A stretch of 64,000 bases of DNA from Mesomycoplasma neurolyticum (GTDB taxonomy: Bacteria > Bacillota_I > Bacilli_A > Mycoplasmatales > Metamycoplasmataceae): contig NZ_LR214951.1 in NCBI RefSeq assembly GCF_900660485.1, forward strand, positions 682,001-746,000, read 5' to 3'. The notes under the pieces were generated by a model. The model worked only from the letters and a program-made list of their open reading frames with translations. It made no database searches and had not been told where the DNA came from. Shown here piece by piece: positions 30,951-42,949 of the stretch (its first letter is position 1; each line of letters opens with the position of its first letter). The position numbers were made by a program, and so were the translations under genes.

Positions 30951-33596
30951 ATGAAATTACAAAATAAAAGAATTAAAAACAAAGGTTTAAAACTTTGAAA
31001 ATTTATAACACTAAATGATGTCCCGGTTCTTTTAGCTATTTTTCTTACAAGTGCTGCTATAGCTTTTTTAGGTTTAGATTTTTTAAATGTTTTTATTCAA
31101 CTAATTATTTTTATTGTTTTAAATTTAATTTTATTTCCTTTAGTATTTTTTTATCCAAGTCAACAATGTAAAGGTTATGTATTTTTATATCGTTGATTTA
31201 TCTTTTTAGCAAGACCTAAAAAATATAAAAGTAATAACAAAATTACTAATACTTCAGCACTAATTCCCTATAAAAAAATTAATGAAAATTTTATTGAAAT
31301 TAGTGAAGGTTATTTTGGAGCTCTTGAAATAACAGGTGTAAATATATCTACTTATGATAGTGATGAAATTTCTAATTTACTTGATCGTTTTGCCAAAACA
31401 CTTAATTTAGTTACAAATAAAATTTCTATTGTCAAATTACCTAAAAAACAAAACTTAAGTAAAAATCTTGAATTTTTAAAAACTAATTTTCAAAATCAAA
31501 ATAACACTATTTCAAATGAATTATACAAATCATATGAAGAAGATATTGAAAATATTTTTAATGAAAGAACAAAAGATCATTATTATATTATTGTTTTTGA
31601 CACCAAAATCGAAAAACTTAAAAAACAATTTAATTTAATAAGTCAAAATCTTTTTCATTCTAAATTAGAAAATAAACAATTAACATTAAAACAATTGTTA
31701 AATTTAACTATAGAAATCATTAACCCTGCTGCAAAATTTAGTGATGAGGAAATTCAAAAAATTTTGAAATCTAAAAATATTGAAAACTTTTTCAAACAAC
31801 AAAACATTAAATTTAAAGCTAGTCATTTTAACATTAATGATTATTGATTTTCAACACAAACAATTGGTGAATATCCATTTAAGCTTGAAGCTGGTTGAGC
31901 AAACAAATTGTTTGACTCAAATTCAGTTGTAGTTTGAAATTTAAGAAAATTATCTGAAAGTGCTAAAAAAAGACGTTTTAACAGTGCTGCTAAAAAAATT
32001 GAAAGTAATATTGAAGATGAAAAAAACCGTGTAAGTAGAAGACGTGATTCATTTGAATATCAAGCTTTAGATAATATTATTGATATAGCTTCTTCAGGGA
32101 CTGAAGAAATTTTTGAATCTGACTTTATTTTTTTTAATCGAGCATTATCAAAAAAAGAATTAAATTACATTGAAGAAGTTAATAAAAATAATTGTATAGT
32201 TTTAGGGGCTAAAATTAATAATTTAACTTTTAGACAATTTGAAGGTTTAAGTAGTGTTTATTTTAAAATGTTTGATTCAACCAAAGATCAAACTGAAATA
32301 ATTTCTTCAAACATCGCATATGGTTGACCATTTGCTAATGCTCATTTAAATGATGGAAATTATCATCTTCTAGGGACGCACTTTATAAATAATGAACCAT
32401 TATTTTTTGATCAATTTAAAAATGATGATCATAGAAAAAATAACAATATGTTCATTTTAGGAACTTCAGGTTCAGGAAAATCAACTTTAACAAACAAAAT
32501 CATCACTTATCAATATTCATTGGGTAATCAAATCATTTTAATTGATCCTCAAAATGAATATGCAACTTTAGGTCAAAAATTAAATGCATCAATTATAAAT
32601 ATTGGTTCAGGTTCAGATACAACCTTTAACCCTTTACAAATTAGAAAAAATTTTAACCCTAAAACTTTAGAAGAATCAAACAATGCCCAAAGCACTTTTG
32701 ACAATCAAGAAATTATGATGTTGCATGAACAAAATTTAGAAAAGTTTTTTGAAACTATTTTTCCAACTTTAACTTCGAGAATGCTTAGAGGTTTGGGTAG
32801 AGGTTGAAGAAATTTATATCGTAAATTTAATATTTCAATAAATCGTAATTTTGATATCAGTGCTTATGCTAATGAACATTATCCAACTATTGATGATTTA
32901 ATATTAGAAATAAAAACTTCTAATTTTACAACGTTAGAAGAAAATGAAAAATTAGATTTAATTGATCTACTGGATTATGAATTCGGAAAGAATGGAAAAC
33001 TTAGACAACTTTATAATGGAAAAACAAATTTTGAAATCTCAAATAAATTTACTATTTTTAATGTTGCTCCACTATTAGAATCTGCATCACTAAAAATTGT
33101 TCAAGCTGGTTTTTTCTTAATGATGTCGTTTATTCAAGGTCAAATTTCAAATAACATTAATAAAAAACAAAAAATTCTTTTCATTGTTGATGAAGCACAT
33201 AAATTTATTGATGAAAAAAATACTTATGCTTTAGACATTATGAATACAACATGAAAAACTATTAGAAAATTTAATGGAGCTGCAATAGCTACAACACAAA
33301 ATCCTCGTGATTTTTCAGTGTCAGGAGAAGCCAAAAGAAAATCTGAAGCTATTGTTGATAATTCTCAATATGCTGTTATTCATAATTTAACTTCGAAAGA
33401 TATTGATATTGTTGATGATTTATATAAAAATTCAGGTGGTTTAACTTCTGAAGAAAAAAAATTTATTGCTAATGCAAAAATTGGTGAGTTTCTTTTTGGA
33501 CTAACATCTAATCAAAGATTTTTAGTTGATAGCTATTTTAATGATTTGGAAAAAAAACTATATTTCAAACAAGGAGATAAAAAAAATTATGATTAA
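30951..33596 (+). CDS. traE: VirB4/TraE conjugal transfer ATPase
   Basis: Motor ATPase of the type IV secretion channel. The 881-residue protein has two N-terminal membrane segments (VPVLLAIFLTSAAIAFLGL, LIIFIVLNLILFPLVFF), a CagE/VirB4 N-domain, Walker A GTSGSGKST at residues 504-512, LIDPQNEY, Walker B ILFIVDEAH at about 742-750 and the AAIATTQNPRDF motif. It corresponds to CDS17 of mycoplasma ICEs (Mbov_0397 family). The next gene overlaps its end by 8 bases. Confidence 0.94.
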
Positions 33597-34155
33597 AGAA
33601 AGAGAAGTAAGATTTAGTGGTTATTTTGGTGAAAAAAGTGATATCCAAACTTTTAATTTATGAAAGCAAAACATCCTTGATAAAGGTTTATCTTTAAATC
33701 AAACTATTTGCGAAATAATAATAACTCATATTAAAAAAGAACAAGAAAAACAAATTATAAGGTCAATTAAAGATGATTTATTTTATGCAATTAGAAAAGC
33801 TATTTTCGCTTCTATGTCAAGTGTCTACAAAGAATTTCAAATAAGAAAAACAGATGAAAATTTTAAAAATAAAATTTTAAATTCAAAACTTGATTTAATA
33901 TCAAATATCCTTTTTAAAAATATAGATATAAATGATGAAATTTTTGATGAACCTTCTCCTAAAGCTTTGAATGAAAGTTTGTATTTCATTCAAAAAGCAA
34001 AAAATGATGAAAAAACACTAAAAATCTTAAATGAAACCTTAGCTAAAAATGCAAATAAAACTGAAAAAATATTTGATAGGTTTAGCAAAGGCGATATTTT
34101 TGATGAAATTCATGAAGAAAAACTAAAGAAAGAAATAAGAAATAAAAATGAATAA
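33589..34155 (+). CDS. Conserved-position ICE protein, 188 residues
   Basis: Soluble, helical protein (VRFSGYFGEKSDIQTF, SLNQTICEIIITHIKKEQEK) with N-terminal features of ribbon-helix-helix or arc-like proteins, but this is weak. Overlaps traE by 8 bases and the next gene by 8 bases, so it belongs to the transfer operon; by order it matches the Mbov_0398 family. Confidence 0.65.
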
Positions 34156-37100
34156 AAATATTAAAAAAACATTGTTGATTTTAACTGGTTTTTCTAGTGT
34201 TGTTTTGCCATTTGCTATAGCTTTGAGTTTCAAAACTAATTATCAAAAAATCACAATGCCATCAATATCAAACAAAACAACATTTAACAAAGAATTTAAT
34301 ATAAAACTTAGTGACTACCAATTAACAAAATTTAGTGGCTACATTTCGGGTGGAGAAAATTATTTAATAAATACACTTGTACCTACTTTTACTTATAAAA
34401 CTAAAGATCAAAATGATGTTATTAAAAAAGCATCTATAACATATACGCAACATCGAGCTATTGGTTATAATAATGGTTATTGATTTGCTTATAATGATGC
34501 AAATAATGAGTGACTTGGTGCTGATGTAAAACTAAATAAGCTTTGAGATTATAATTATCATGAAAACCCTACAAAACTAAAAAGCTATTGATATAGTGTT
34601 GATTGAAATAAAAAAAATTTAGATGATGGATCATTTGCAAAACATGATTTTTCAAATATTTCTTGATCCATTGATAATAAAAAAGAACTAGAAAATTGAA
34701 TTGATAATTTAGATATTAAACTTAAAAATGTTACAGATATCTATAGATCTAATGATGAGCAATATATATCTGAAACTAAAAATAGCTATTTTTATTCTAA
34801 CCCTTCTATATTAAAAAATATAAAAAGTGAAATTAAAAACAATATTATTAAAAAATATAATGACGAAATTCACAACAAACATAATACAGGTGATTTCAGA
34901 ATTAAAAATCTAAAAATTAAAAATTTAAAATTAGAAGTAAAATTTAAAATGGATTTTGGTAAAACAACAAGAGTTGAAACATCAGGTGGCGAATGCTATG
35001 GTTATTATTCTTCTTATTGTGAACCTTCAGTCACAAAAGAAGTTACAATAACAGATACTCTTTTACTAGGTGATAAAATAACTGAATTTAAAGTTAAAGT
35101 TAATTTTAATTTTGAATATGAATATGAAAATGTTGCAAATAAAAATTATGCTCAAAAACTTGATGATTATTTACATAAAATTAAAAGCCAATTTAATAAT
35201 AGTTTTGCAAAAACAAATAATACAATTAAATCTTTGAGTGATGTTTATCCAACTGATGGTTTATATACTAAAGCTAATAAAAGTTTAAATTTAAAAAATA
35301 CACAAGCTTTTTTTGATTTAAAAATAACTAAATGAACTGAAAAAAATATTTTGAATAAATATCAAGAAAAAATTGTTTACAATGTTAAAAATTCCAATGA
35401 TAAAAAAAATTCAATTGTTGATTTTTATTTAGAATTTAAAAATAATTTAAGTCAAAAAAAAGAATATTTTACTTTAGCTTTAAATGTTAAAATTAATTTT
35501 GAATTAACTGATAAAGCAAAAAAACTAAGTTTAAAAAATAGAATTATAGTAAAACCATCAAAATATTTAGATTTAACTAATGTATATAATGGGCAGCTTG
35601 TTGATGACAAACCCAAAGAAATTATTAAAGGACATCCTAGTAAAAATATAGATAATGTTTTAGTTGAATATGGTGGTGAATGGGAATACAATTCTTTAGC
35701 TACAGTTATGTTCAACACACAAAAACAAGAAAATGAAATTCTTTTTATTAATGGTCAAAAAGTTGATGTTTTAGATAGGTACTTTCAATATAATTTAGAA
35801 GATTTAAGATCTGATGCAAAAGATGATAACACTAATAGTAATCAAGCTAAAAACGCAAACAAATACCGAGTTGAAGTTGTACAATATGATAAAAAAAATA
35901 TTAATGCTGAAAATATAAAACCTATTCAAAAATATTACATTGATATTGTAATAAATTCAGTTAATCCTAAATTAGAAGCGCAATGGTTTGCTTGAGATCC
36001 AGATAACAATCCAAAGCAAAAAAGTATAATAACCGAATTTTTGATTGATAAATCAACAAATGATTTTGTAAGAGATAATAATGGTGAAAAAATTAAAAAC
36101 CCTGATTATGATCCACTTGTTGATCGTAAAACTGGAACTAAAAAACAACTAGTTTGAGTTGATTTTGAAAATCAAAATAATAAACTTCCTAATGATACAA
36201 GGTTTCTCCAAGATCCTCTAGGCATAGAAAAAAAGCTTATTCCAGTTTCACAATATAAATGAGGTTTTATTGCTGAAGCTTCTTTAGTTGGAAAAGGGGC
36301 AAAACTCACATTAGAAAAAGCAGATAATCAAAAAACTAAAAGATTTAAAATTAATTCTAAAAATATTAATGAAGTTGAATTAATTGATGATAACGAAAAT
36401 GACACCGACACTTTAAAAGAAGGTAATATAATCCAATTATCACAAGAAGAAAAAAATTATTTTTCATCTTCAGGAATTTGACTCTTTAGTTCTAGAACAG
36501 AAAAAGGTATTGATAGTTATAAAATTGTTGCAATAGGGGACAACAACCCTAAAAATTTATTTACAGAACAATTTGTAAATCAAAAAATAAGTTCTTTTTG
36601 AACAAGTCTTCCAGGTATTCATTTATTTAATTTTTTAAATATTGAAAAAAAGATGACTAAAGAACAAATAAATACTTTGATCTATGAAAATGTCATTAAT
36701 TATTGAAAAGAATATGTTTCATTTAATTACCAAAACAATAAAGCTTTAGATACAATTTTTTATATTAAACCTTTAGTTAAAATTCAAGAATTAAGAAATT
36801 ATGCTAAAAGTCAAACAAAAAATAATTTCATTAATAATTTAAAAACCTTAAATAAATTTTTAGCTGATTTTCAATACAAAGAATTAGTTGATAGTAACAT
36901 AACAATTGATGAAAAAAACAATTTAAAATTTGTTTTTTCAATTAAAGATGATACAAGATCTTTGAATTATCAAATTGATAAATCAGCTAAAGAAATCATA
37001 ATTAGTGACCTAAAATTTAAAGATGAAGAAAAAGATTATGAAACTAAAATAGCTATCCATCCAATAGTTGATGTTGAAAAAATTAAACTTTTTGCTAAAA

Positions 37101-38209
37101 ATACAACAAAAGCAAATTTTTTAACTAGCACTTTATGATACAAATGATATTTAAATTTTGACAATAGTGATAAATTAATAAGTAATATTGAATACAATGA
37201 AGAAACATTTGAAGAACACTTTAATATTATTATTAATTATAAACTTTTAGAAAAATATAAAAACGAATACTACTTAAATAAAAATGTTTTTAAAATTTAT
37301 TTAACTTTTGATGAACTAAAAACTTTAAATGATACAAACCTAAATCAAAATAAAACAAAAAATATAAACGAAACTAATACATCTAAATTACAAGATATTT
37401 TTAATGATTTAAAAATTGATGAAATTAATTTAAAAGCTATTAAAAAACAAAAGCAAGCTGAAAATTACATTATTGAAACAATTGAAAAAAATATGGATTC
37501 TAAATTTAAGTATAATGACCATTGAAAAATTACTAATTTAAGTGATGCTGTGAAAAAAGCTATTAGTAAAGTATATAAATTTAAAGATGCAGAATATAAA
37601 GAATATTATTTAAATTTAGAAGTAATACAAAATAATGAAAATTTAATTGGTAAAAAAACTATAGTTTTAGTTAATTTAGTTGATAATCTCGAAGTGCCTT
37701 CAGAACAAAATTTAGCTACTCTAAAGCTTAAGACAATTAAAGCCAATATTTCTAATAAAGATAAATTAAAAGCTAAAATTATTGAAGATTTAAATAAGCA
37801 ACTAAAAAACTATAATTTAAATTTTGAACAATATTTAATAATAGAAAATTGAGATAAAATATTAGAGCTTTTAACTACAGAAAATCAAATTAATAAAATC
37901 AAAGCTATTGTTAAACCTAAAAACTTTATTATGTACAATTCTGCAGAGCTAAATATTATAAATAATATGCTTAAAGCTGATGATTCAACATATGATCCCT
38001 ATAGTGATCCCGGGCTTGAAAATGATGCTATTGAAAAAATAGTAAAAAATAATAAAAATCAAGCTATTTCTAAAAATATAAATAAATCTATAGATAAGAA
38101 AAAATTAATGTGAATTATTCCTTTAGCAATAGTTTTAACTATTTTAACTTTTGGAATCGTAATCTGAATATATTATCGTTTTGGTCCTGGTAAAAAAATT
38201 AAAAAATAA
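34148..38209 (+). CDS. Large ICE surface protein, 1353 residues
   Basis: Begins with a signal-anchor (TLLILTGFSSVVLPFAIALSF) and ends with one membrane helix (WIIPLAIVLTILTFGIVIWIYY) and a short basic tail, so most of its ~1290 residues probably face outside. The body has many aromatic/beta-rich stretches and two Cys near residue 280. No known domain. By order it matches the Mbov_0399 family; a cell-contact or channel-extension role in mating is inference. It closes the transfer operon, with a terminator 2 bases after its stop. Confidence 0.72.
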
Positions 38210-38232
38210 ACCAACTTTTAGTTGGTTTTTAT
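38209..38232 (+). terminator. Terminator of the ICE transfer operon
   Basis: Stem AACCAAC/GTTGGTT with loop TTTTA, followed by a T-rich tail. Confidence 0.85.
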
Positions 38233-38314
38233 TTTTGTATTATTTTTATTATTTAATAAATATTTAAAACAAAAAAATTTAATTTACAAATAATTTATTT
38301 AAAATTTATATATT

Positions 38315-39520
38315 ATGGAAAAAATTGTGTTAAATTGAACAAGTGAAAAAGGGATAAATTCTTTTGTAAAATGAATTCAATATGAAGATGAAAAATTTCT
38401 TAATTCTGAATTAAGAAAACAGTTGGGTTATATAATACACTCAAAAAGAACAAAAAGTTTTAAGATAAAAGATGGAGAAGCCGAAATACAACTAACTAAA
38501 TATAAATATTATAAAAATGATAAATGAAATTATGGTTATGCACCTCATTTAATTTTTGAAAAAGGAACAATAATCACACCTGAACTAAAAAAAGCTATTT
38601 TACAAAATGTTAAAATGGGACTTAGCTATAGAAATATCGTTAAAAGATATAATAATATAATTTCAATTGGATACATTACATATTTAATGAAAAAAGTAGA
38701 AATTAAAACTACAAAACTAGATATTCATTCTAAAGAAAACAATGGTTATTTGTACATGCATATTGATGATGCATACCAAGATTTAATAGATGAAAACAAT
38801 AAAAAAAGTAAGTTTAGAACTAGAGCAATGTATTTTCATTTAGTAGAAAAAAATAATAAGAAAAAAGTATTTGCAACTTCACTTTTAGTAAACACTTCCA
38901 AAACAAATACATCAAAAAAATTTGTAGATTTTACTATTAAAAGTATAAAAAAACACATTAAAGAAAATTATGATTTAAATTTAAAATTAGTGATTTATGG
39001 TGACGGTGCCAAGTATATGAAAACAATTTCTAAACATTTAAATGCAATATACATTTTAGACTGATTTCATGTAACTAAATTACTTTTAAAAACTGTGGGG
39101 TATGGTAAATATAATACTGAAAATAAAAAATATTTTGATTATTTTAGAAAAATTTCTAATATAACATTGTATAAAAAAATTAAAAATTTAATTAGAGAAA
39201 ATGATAGTAAAAATGCAATTTTTATTTTAAAAAATGTTGTAAAAAAATTATGAAATATTAAACTAAATTCAATTAAAAAACGAAATATACCAAATAAAGT
39301 TTTAGAAATTTACAAGTTTATTCAATATTTAATTTTTAATAAAAAAGCATTAAATTTTTACAATCAAGTCATGGATATTGGTAGCAAAACAGAAACGATG
39401 ATTTCACATTTTATCAAAAAAAATACTACTAAAAAATTTGCAATTTTTAGTCTAGATGTGTTTAAAAAATTAATTTTTCTAAATCAAAAAAACACTAAAT
39501 CAGTTAAATTTATAAACTAA
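38315..39520 (+). CDS. DDE transposase of the ICE (ISLre2/UPF0236-like)
   Basis: Excises and inserts the element. The 401-residue protein has a helix-turn-helix region (MGLSYRNIVKRYNN), then catalytic-core motifs: YMHIDDAYQDL (first Asp), VIYGDGAKYMK (second Asp) with DWFHVTKLL shortly after, and a Glu in GSKTETMISH. Organisation follows the ISLre2/UPF0236 group and the CDS22 transposase of ICEA, which makes short target duplications, as seen here. It is separated from the transfer operon by a terminator and has its own presumed promoter in 38233-38314. Confidence 0.85.
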
Positions 39521-39540
39521 ATTTTTAAGCAAAAAAAATG

Positions 39541-39672
39541 CTTTTATTAAGGTTTTTAATAAAAAAACATAATAAAAATATAATACATAGTATTATAACT
39601 TCTAAAAAAAAATCATTTTTATTAAGGTTTTTAATAAAAACAAATACCTTTTATTAAACTTTTAATAAAAAA
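39541..39672. repeat. Three AT-rich inverted repeats near the ICE right end
   Basis: TTTTATTAA-GG/AC-TTTTTAATAAAA occurs at about 39542-39565, 39616-39642 and 39648-39670, with a half copy near 39793. Between the first two is another perfect hairpin (ATAATAC-ATA-GTATTAT). They could be protein-binding or melting sites for excision/transfer, or terminators. Confidence 0.6.
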
Positions 39673-39720
39673 AAATGATAAAACAATAACATTATATGTT
39701 ATTGAATTTTATTTTTTTAC

Positions 39721-39782
39721 CTTCCGTTTAGGAAGTTATGTAACAGGTCTTATCCTGCTTCAAAGCAACGCGCGCACGCGCG
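39721..39782 (+). other. Candidate origin of transfer (oriT) with IncP-like nic
   Basis: A hairpin CTTCC-GTTTA-GGAAG (39721-39735), a short GTTA-TG-TAAC palindrome, CAGG-TCTTAT-CCTG (39744-39757) and TATCCTG|C at 39751-39758, which matches the YATCCTG|Y nic core of IncP/MOB-P and T-DNA borders. Next to it (39769-39782) is CGCGCG-CA-CGCGCG, a GC palindrome very unusual in this genome. After circularisation the site lies ~1.1 kb upstream of the ardC gene, oriented to transfer rep, ardC and relaxase first. Function is inferred. Confidence 0.5.
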
Positions 39783-39867
39783 AGAAAATGCCGTTTTTAA
39801 TAAAAACTAGGAAAATTGAAAAAAATGTTATAATTTAGCTAACGGGGTGATTACTAAAAAAAACATT

Positions 39868-39890
39868 ACCACCAACCATTGAACACTACC
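39868..39890 (-). repeat. ICE right terminal inverted repeat (IRR)
   Basis: Pairs with IRL at 21 of 23 positions (ACCACCAACC ATTGAACACTACC read on the plus strand); followed by the right copy of the target duplication (39891-39899). Confidence 0.9.
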
Positions 39891-39925
39891 AAATTTTTTT
39901 TATAAACTAAATATAATTAATTTTT

Positions 39926-40615
39926 TTAATTACTAATATACAATTCTTCCTCTTTATAAGAATATTCTTTATACTTTTTTTGAATTTCTTCTAAAATATT
40001 TACTATTTCATCATGTTTAGAAAATTCAGATATTTTATTTATTTCATATTTTTTTTCATAAGGAAATAAATAAATTGTGTCAGGACCTACTTGATTTGGT
40101 ATAATTATTTCAAGTTCTGATGCAGGCTCGAAAATTTTAATTTCTATTTTTTTATCTTTTTCATTTACAATTGGATAAAATTGATCAGATACTTTAAAAA
40201 CTTTTGCTAAATTATGTGAAAAAAAAGCAAACATATTATGTGTTTCAAAAAAATTATCTATATTAGGGTATTTAATATTAGAAAAATATTTATCATATTC
40301 TTCTTTTGATTTTAGATCAATATGTTTATTTTGTCTTAAATAATCAAAATTTTCTGGTTCAATATAGTTGCTAAAAGATTTATCTTTTTTAACTTCTTTT
40401 CGTATAACATATCTCTTAATATTAAAATAAGAATACATTTTACTCATAATATCCTTACTTTGATTAATTATTATTCTACCTTTACTTTCTTCCTTTTTTT
40501 CTTCTTTATTAATTTCAATTATGTCTTTAGTTTTAAAGCAAGAACTTAAACCTACTAATGTAGAAAAAGAAACAATAGCTACACAATACTTGAAAATCTT
40601 TTTAATTTTTAACAT
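39926..40615 (-). CDS. Lipoprotein paired with subtilase, copy 2
   Basis: 229 residues, nearly identical to copies 1 and 3 (lipobox VGLSSC). It differs at NLAKVFKVSD and FEPASELEIIIPNQVGPD, where copies 1 and 3 have NQSFVFKASD and an IRGPD-type segment. The ATG at 40615 overlaps the protease stop; GTG at 40624 is an alternative. The ICE insertion lies 26 bp beyond its stop codon, between it and its original terminator (18468-18490). Confidence 0.82.
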   Translation of the reverse strand: MLKIKKIFKYCVAIVSFSTLVGLSSCFKTKDIIEINKEEKKEESKGRIIINQSKDIMSKMYSYFNIKRYVIRKEVKKDKSFSNYIEPENFDYLRQNKHIDLKSKEEYDKYFSNIKYPNIDNFFETHNMFAFFSHNLAKVFKVSDQFYPIVNEKDKKIEIKIFEPASELEIIIPNQVGPDTIYLFPYEKKYEINKISEFSKHDEIVNILEEIQKKYKEYSYKEEELYISN

Positions 40616-42641
40616 ATGTAACACCTATAACATCATCTATTGAATTTTCAAATATATCATTATATTTAAAAATTCTTATTCTATACTTTCCAGATTGTAT
40701 AGCTTTATAATTTATAATTTCTACATTGCTTTTTATAGATGTAACTCTTTTTATTTCAATTCATTTGTTTCCATCATATTTTTCTAAAACTAAATCAAAA
40801 TCTGTAAAAAATCTTTTTTCTTGTCTTGAATTATTTTCATTATATTTTAAACTGTATTCATTACGGTGAATGTTTTCTCAATTTTGATCTATACCAAAAA
40901 GATTTTTTCAAAATCCTGGTTTAGATACTTTATTTTTTAAAACTCCACCATTATTCATTCATGCTGAAGCAATTTTTATATTTTCATCTTTATCTAAATA
41001 AATACTATTACTTGTATAAATAAATTCTTTTATACTTCCTTTTGATACATTTACAATTTCAAGATTAAATGCAGCTTTTTTCATTCTTTGATAATCAATC
41101 AATCCTGAACCATATGTTTTTTCTAATCCGCTTAATTTATATTCTAAGTTAGAAATGTTTTTAGGCAATCTAGAAGAAGCTGCTAAAATAGCTTTAATTG
41201 CAGCTACTCTTGAATTTTTTAAATCAATTTTCTTTTCGTTACCTAACAAAACACTAATAGCTCCTGAAACCATTGGAGCAGCGAAACTTGTACCGTCTAC
41301 TTTTTTTACTGTTTTATGTTGATCATAATATTCAAAATAACCTGGCGCAACAACTAATGGTTTAGGTAAGTCTTCATACTCAGGTTCTAATGTACGATTT
41401 GAATAAGGAGCTATTCAAAAATTATCATATTTAATACCTTTATCAAGGGCACCAACAACAATTAAATTAAAAGAGAGTTTAGTTTTATCAATGTATTTAT
41501 TTTTATTTGGTTTATCATGATCATTACCAGCTGCAAAAACATTAATTATTCCATATTTTCTTGCAATATAATCTAGAAAAAATGCTTCTTCATTATATAT
41601 ATTTTCTTTGCTATGTGTTCTTGGACCATAGCTATGATTAATAACTTTTACACCATTTTCAATCATTCATTCTATTTGTTTTTGTCATAGACTATCTGTA
41701 CTTGCAAACCCTGCAGAATATATCTCTGCATATCTATCAACCCCATCATAACCTGCAGCAATTTTTGCAACTATCCCGGCATGACTATCTTTTATATTGT
41801 TATTTCCGCCATAAACTTTAGGATCATATAAAATGTCTTGGTCTAATTCTTTATAAATAACTCCATTTTCTACTTCTAAAATTCCAATTTTGTTATGCTC
41901 ATTAGGTTTTCATGGTGTTTTAATATCTACCATGCTAAAATCAATTTTATCTAAATTTGTTTCAATAAATTCAACAGGATAATCTTCCACTATTTTTAAT
42001 TTAGAAATTTTATTTCAATCAGGACTTTTAACTGTATTAGATCTCGGACTTATTGTAGGGTGGTTTTTTAAAGCTTCATTAAATTCTTCAGGTGTTTGGT
42101 CTGTTCTAAGTAAACACTCAACATCCATACATAAAAGTGGGACTTTGTACAAAGGTTTTATTTCATATTTTAAATTTATAATTTTAAATATAAAATTATC
42201 TTCTTTTGCTAAATTAATAAATTTATTTTTATCTTCATCATTATTAAAATAAATTCAAATAGTTGGCGTTAAACTACTTATTTCAATATTTTTAATAAAA
42301 CTAAATTTTTCTTTAAAAAGTTTAGAAAAATTATTGTTTTGTGTTTCAAAAAAAGTTTTTGTTTCTGAGTGTGTTTCGAATTCTTCAATATCATAATTTA
42401 ATAATAGTTTTAGTTCTTTAATTCCATTAATTCGTTTTGAAGTTTCAAGATAATTATCATTTTGTGGAACATCAAAAGAAACGGTTCTTTCTATTACTTT
42501 AGAATGATTAAAATTTTGACTAATATGTTTTTGTAAGTTTACTACTTCAATATTTTGCTTTGTATAAGGAATATTGCTAAAAACAAATAAACCTAAGCTC
42601 ATAGCTAAAAAAAATGATTTTAATATTTTCTTTTTTTTCAT
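40602..42641 (-). CDS. Subtilisin-family (S8) serine protease, copy 2
   Basis: 679-residue paralogue of copy 1. Two residues are deleted after the oxyanion Asn (DKPNKNKYID instead of the longer form). Active-site residues are retained: Glu256 in GILEVENG, His287 in DSHAGIVA, Asn373 in AAGND, Ser452 in GTSLAAP. Around His287 it has VYGGNNNIKDSHAG where copies 1 and 3 read IYSESSNIRSIHAG. The ATG at 42641 follows AAGGAGG. Confidence 0.87.
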
Positions 42642-42728
42642 TTTATTTCCTCCTTAATATTTAAAGCATATTTTTTAAAATATCTATATAATAAAATTTT
42701 AACATATAAACAAAACGACTAATTTAAT

Positions 42729-42840
42729 TTTAAATTTTGATATAAATTTATATTTAAAATTTGCAACCCCTAGTGCTAATTTTAAAATTTACAAGGAAAT
42801 TCAAGAATTTTTAAATGAAAATGTAGCTTACTTTAAATAA
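42729..42840 (+). pseudogene. recO 3'-end fragment (unit 3 border)
   Basis: Second duplicated copy of the recO tail with stop codon, followed by the terminator hairpin at 42844-42866 that serves lipoprotein copy 3. Confidence 0.9.
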
Positions 42841-42949
42841 AAAACAATAGCTAATTTTGCTATTGTTAAAAATTTAGATAATAATTTTTGTTTAATTATC
42901 AACAAAAAATATAGAAATTTTTTTTATAAACTAAATATAATTAATTTTT

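Larger units (their letters stand above)
18548..39890 (+). mobile_element. Mycoplasma integrative conjugative element (ICE), ~21.3 kb
   Basis: Bounded by 23-bp imperfect inverted repeats and a short target duplication, and filled with conjugation genes all on the plus strand: rep, ardC, relaxase, primase, VirD4/TraG, ssb, lipoprotein, pilin-like, polytopic protein, VirB4/TraE, large surface protein and a terminal DDE transposase. Size and gene order match the ICE family known from M. agalactiae (ICEA), M. bovis and M. hominis. All main transfer genes are intact, so the element may be functional. It sits in unit 2 of the protease array, 195 bp after the unit border. Confidence 0.93.

Noticed and set aside
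39829-39834. TATAAT near the ICE right end as outward promoter
   Set aside because: No acceptable -35 at the right distance; it would run antisense into the protease unit, and I see no gene it would serve.
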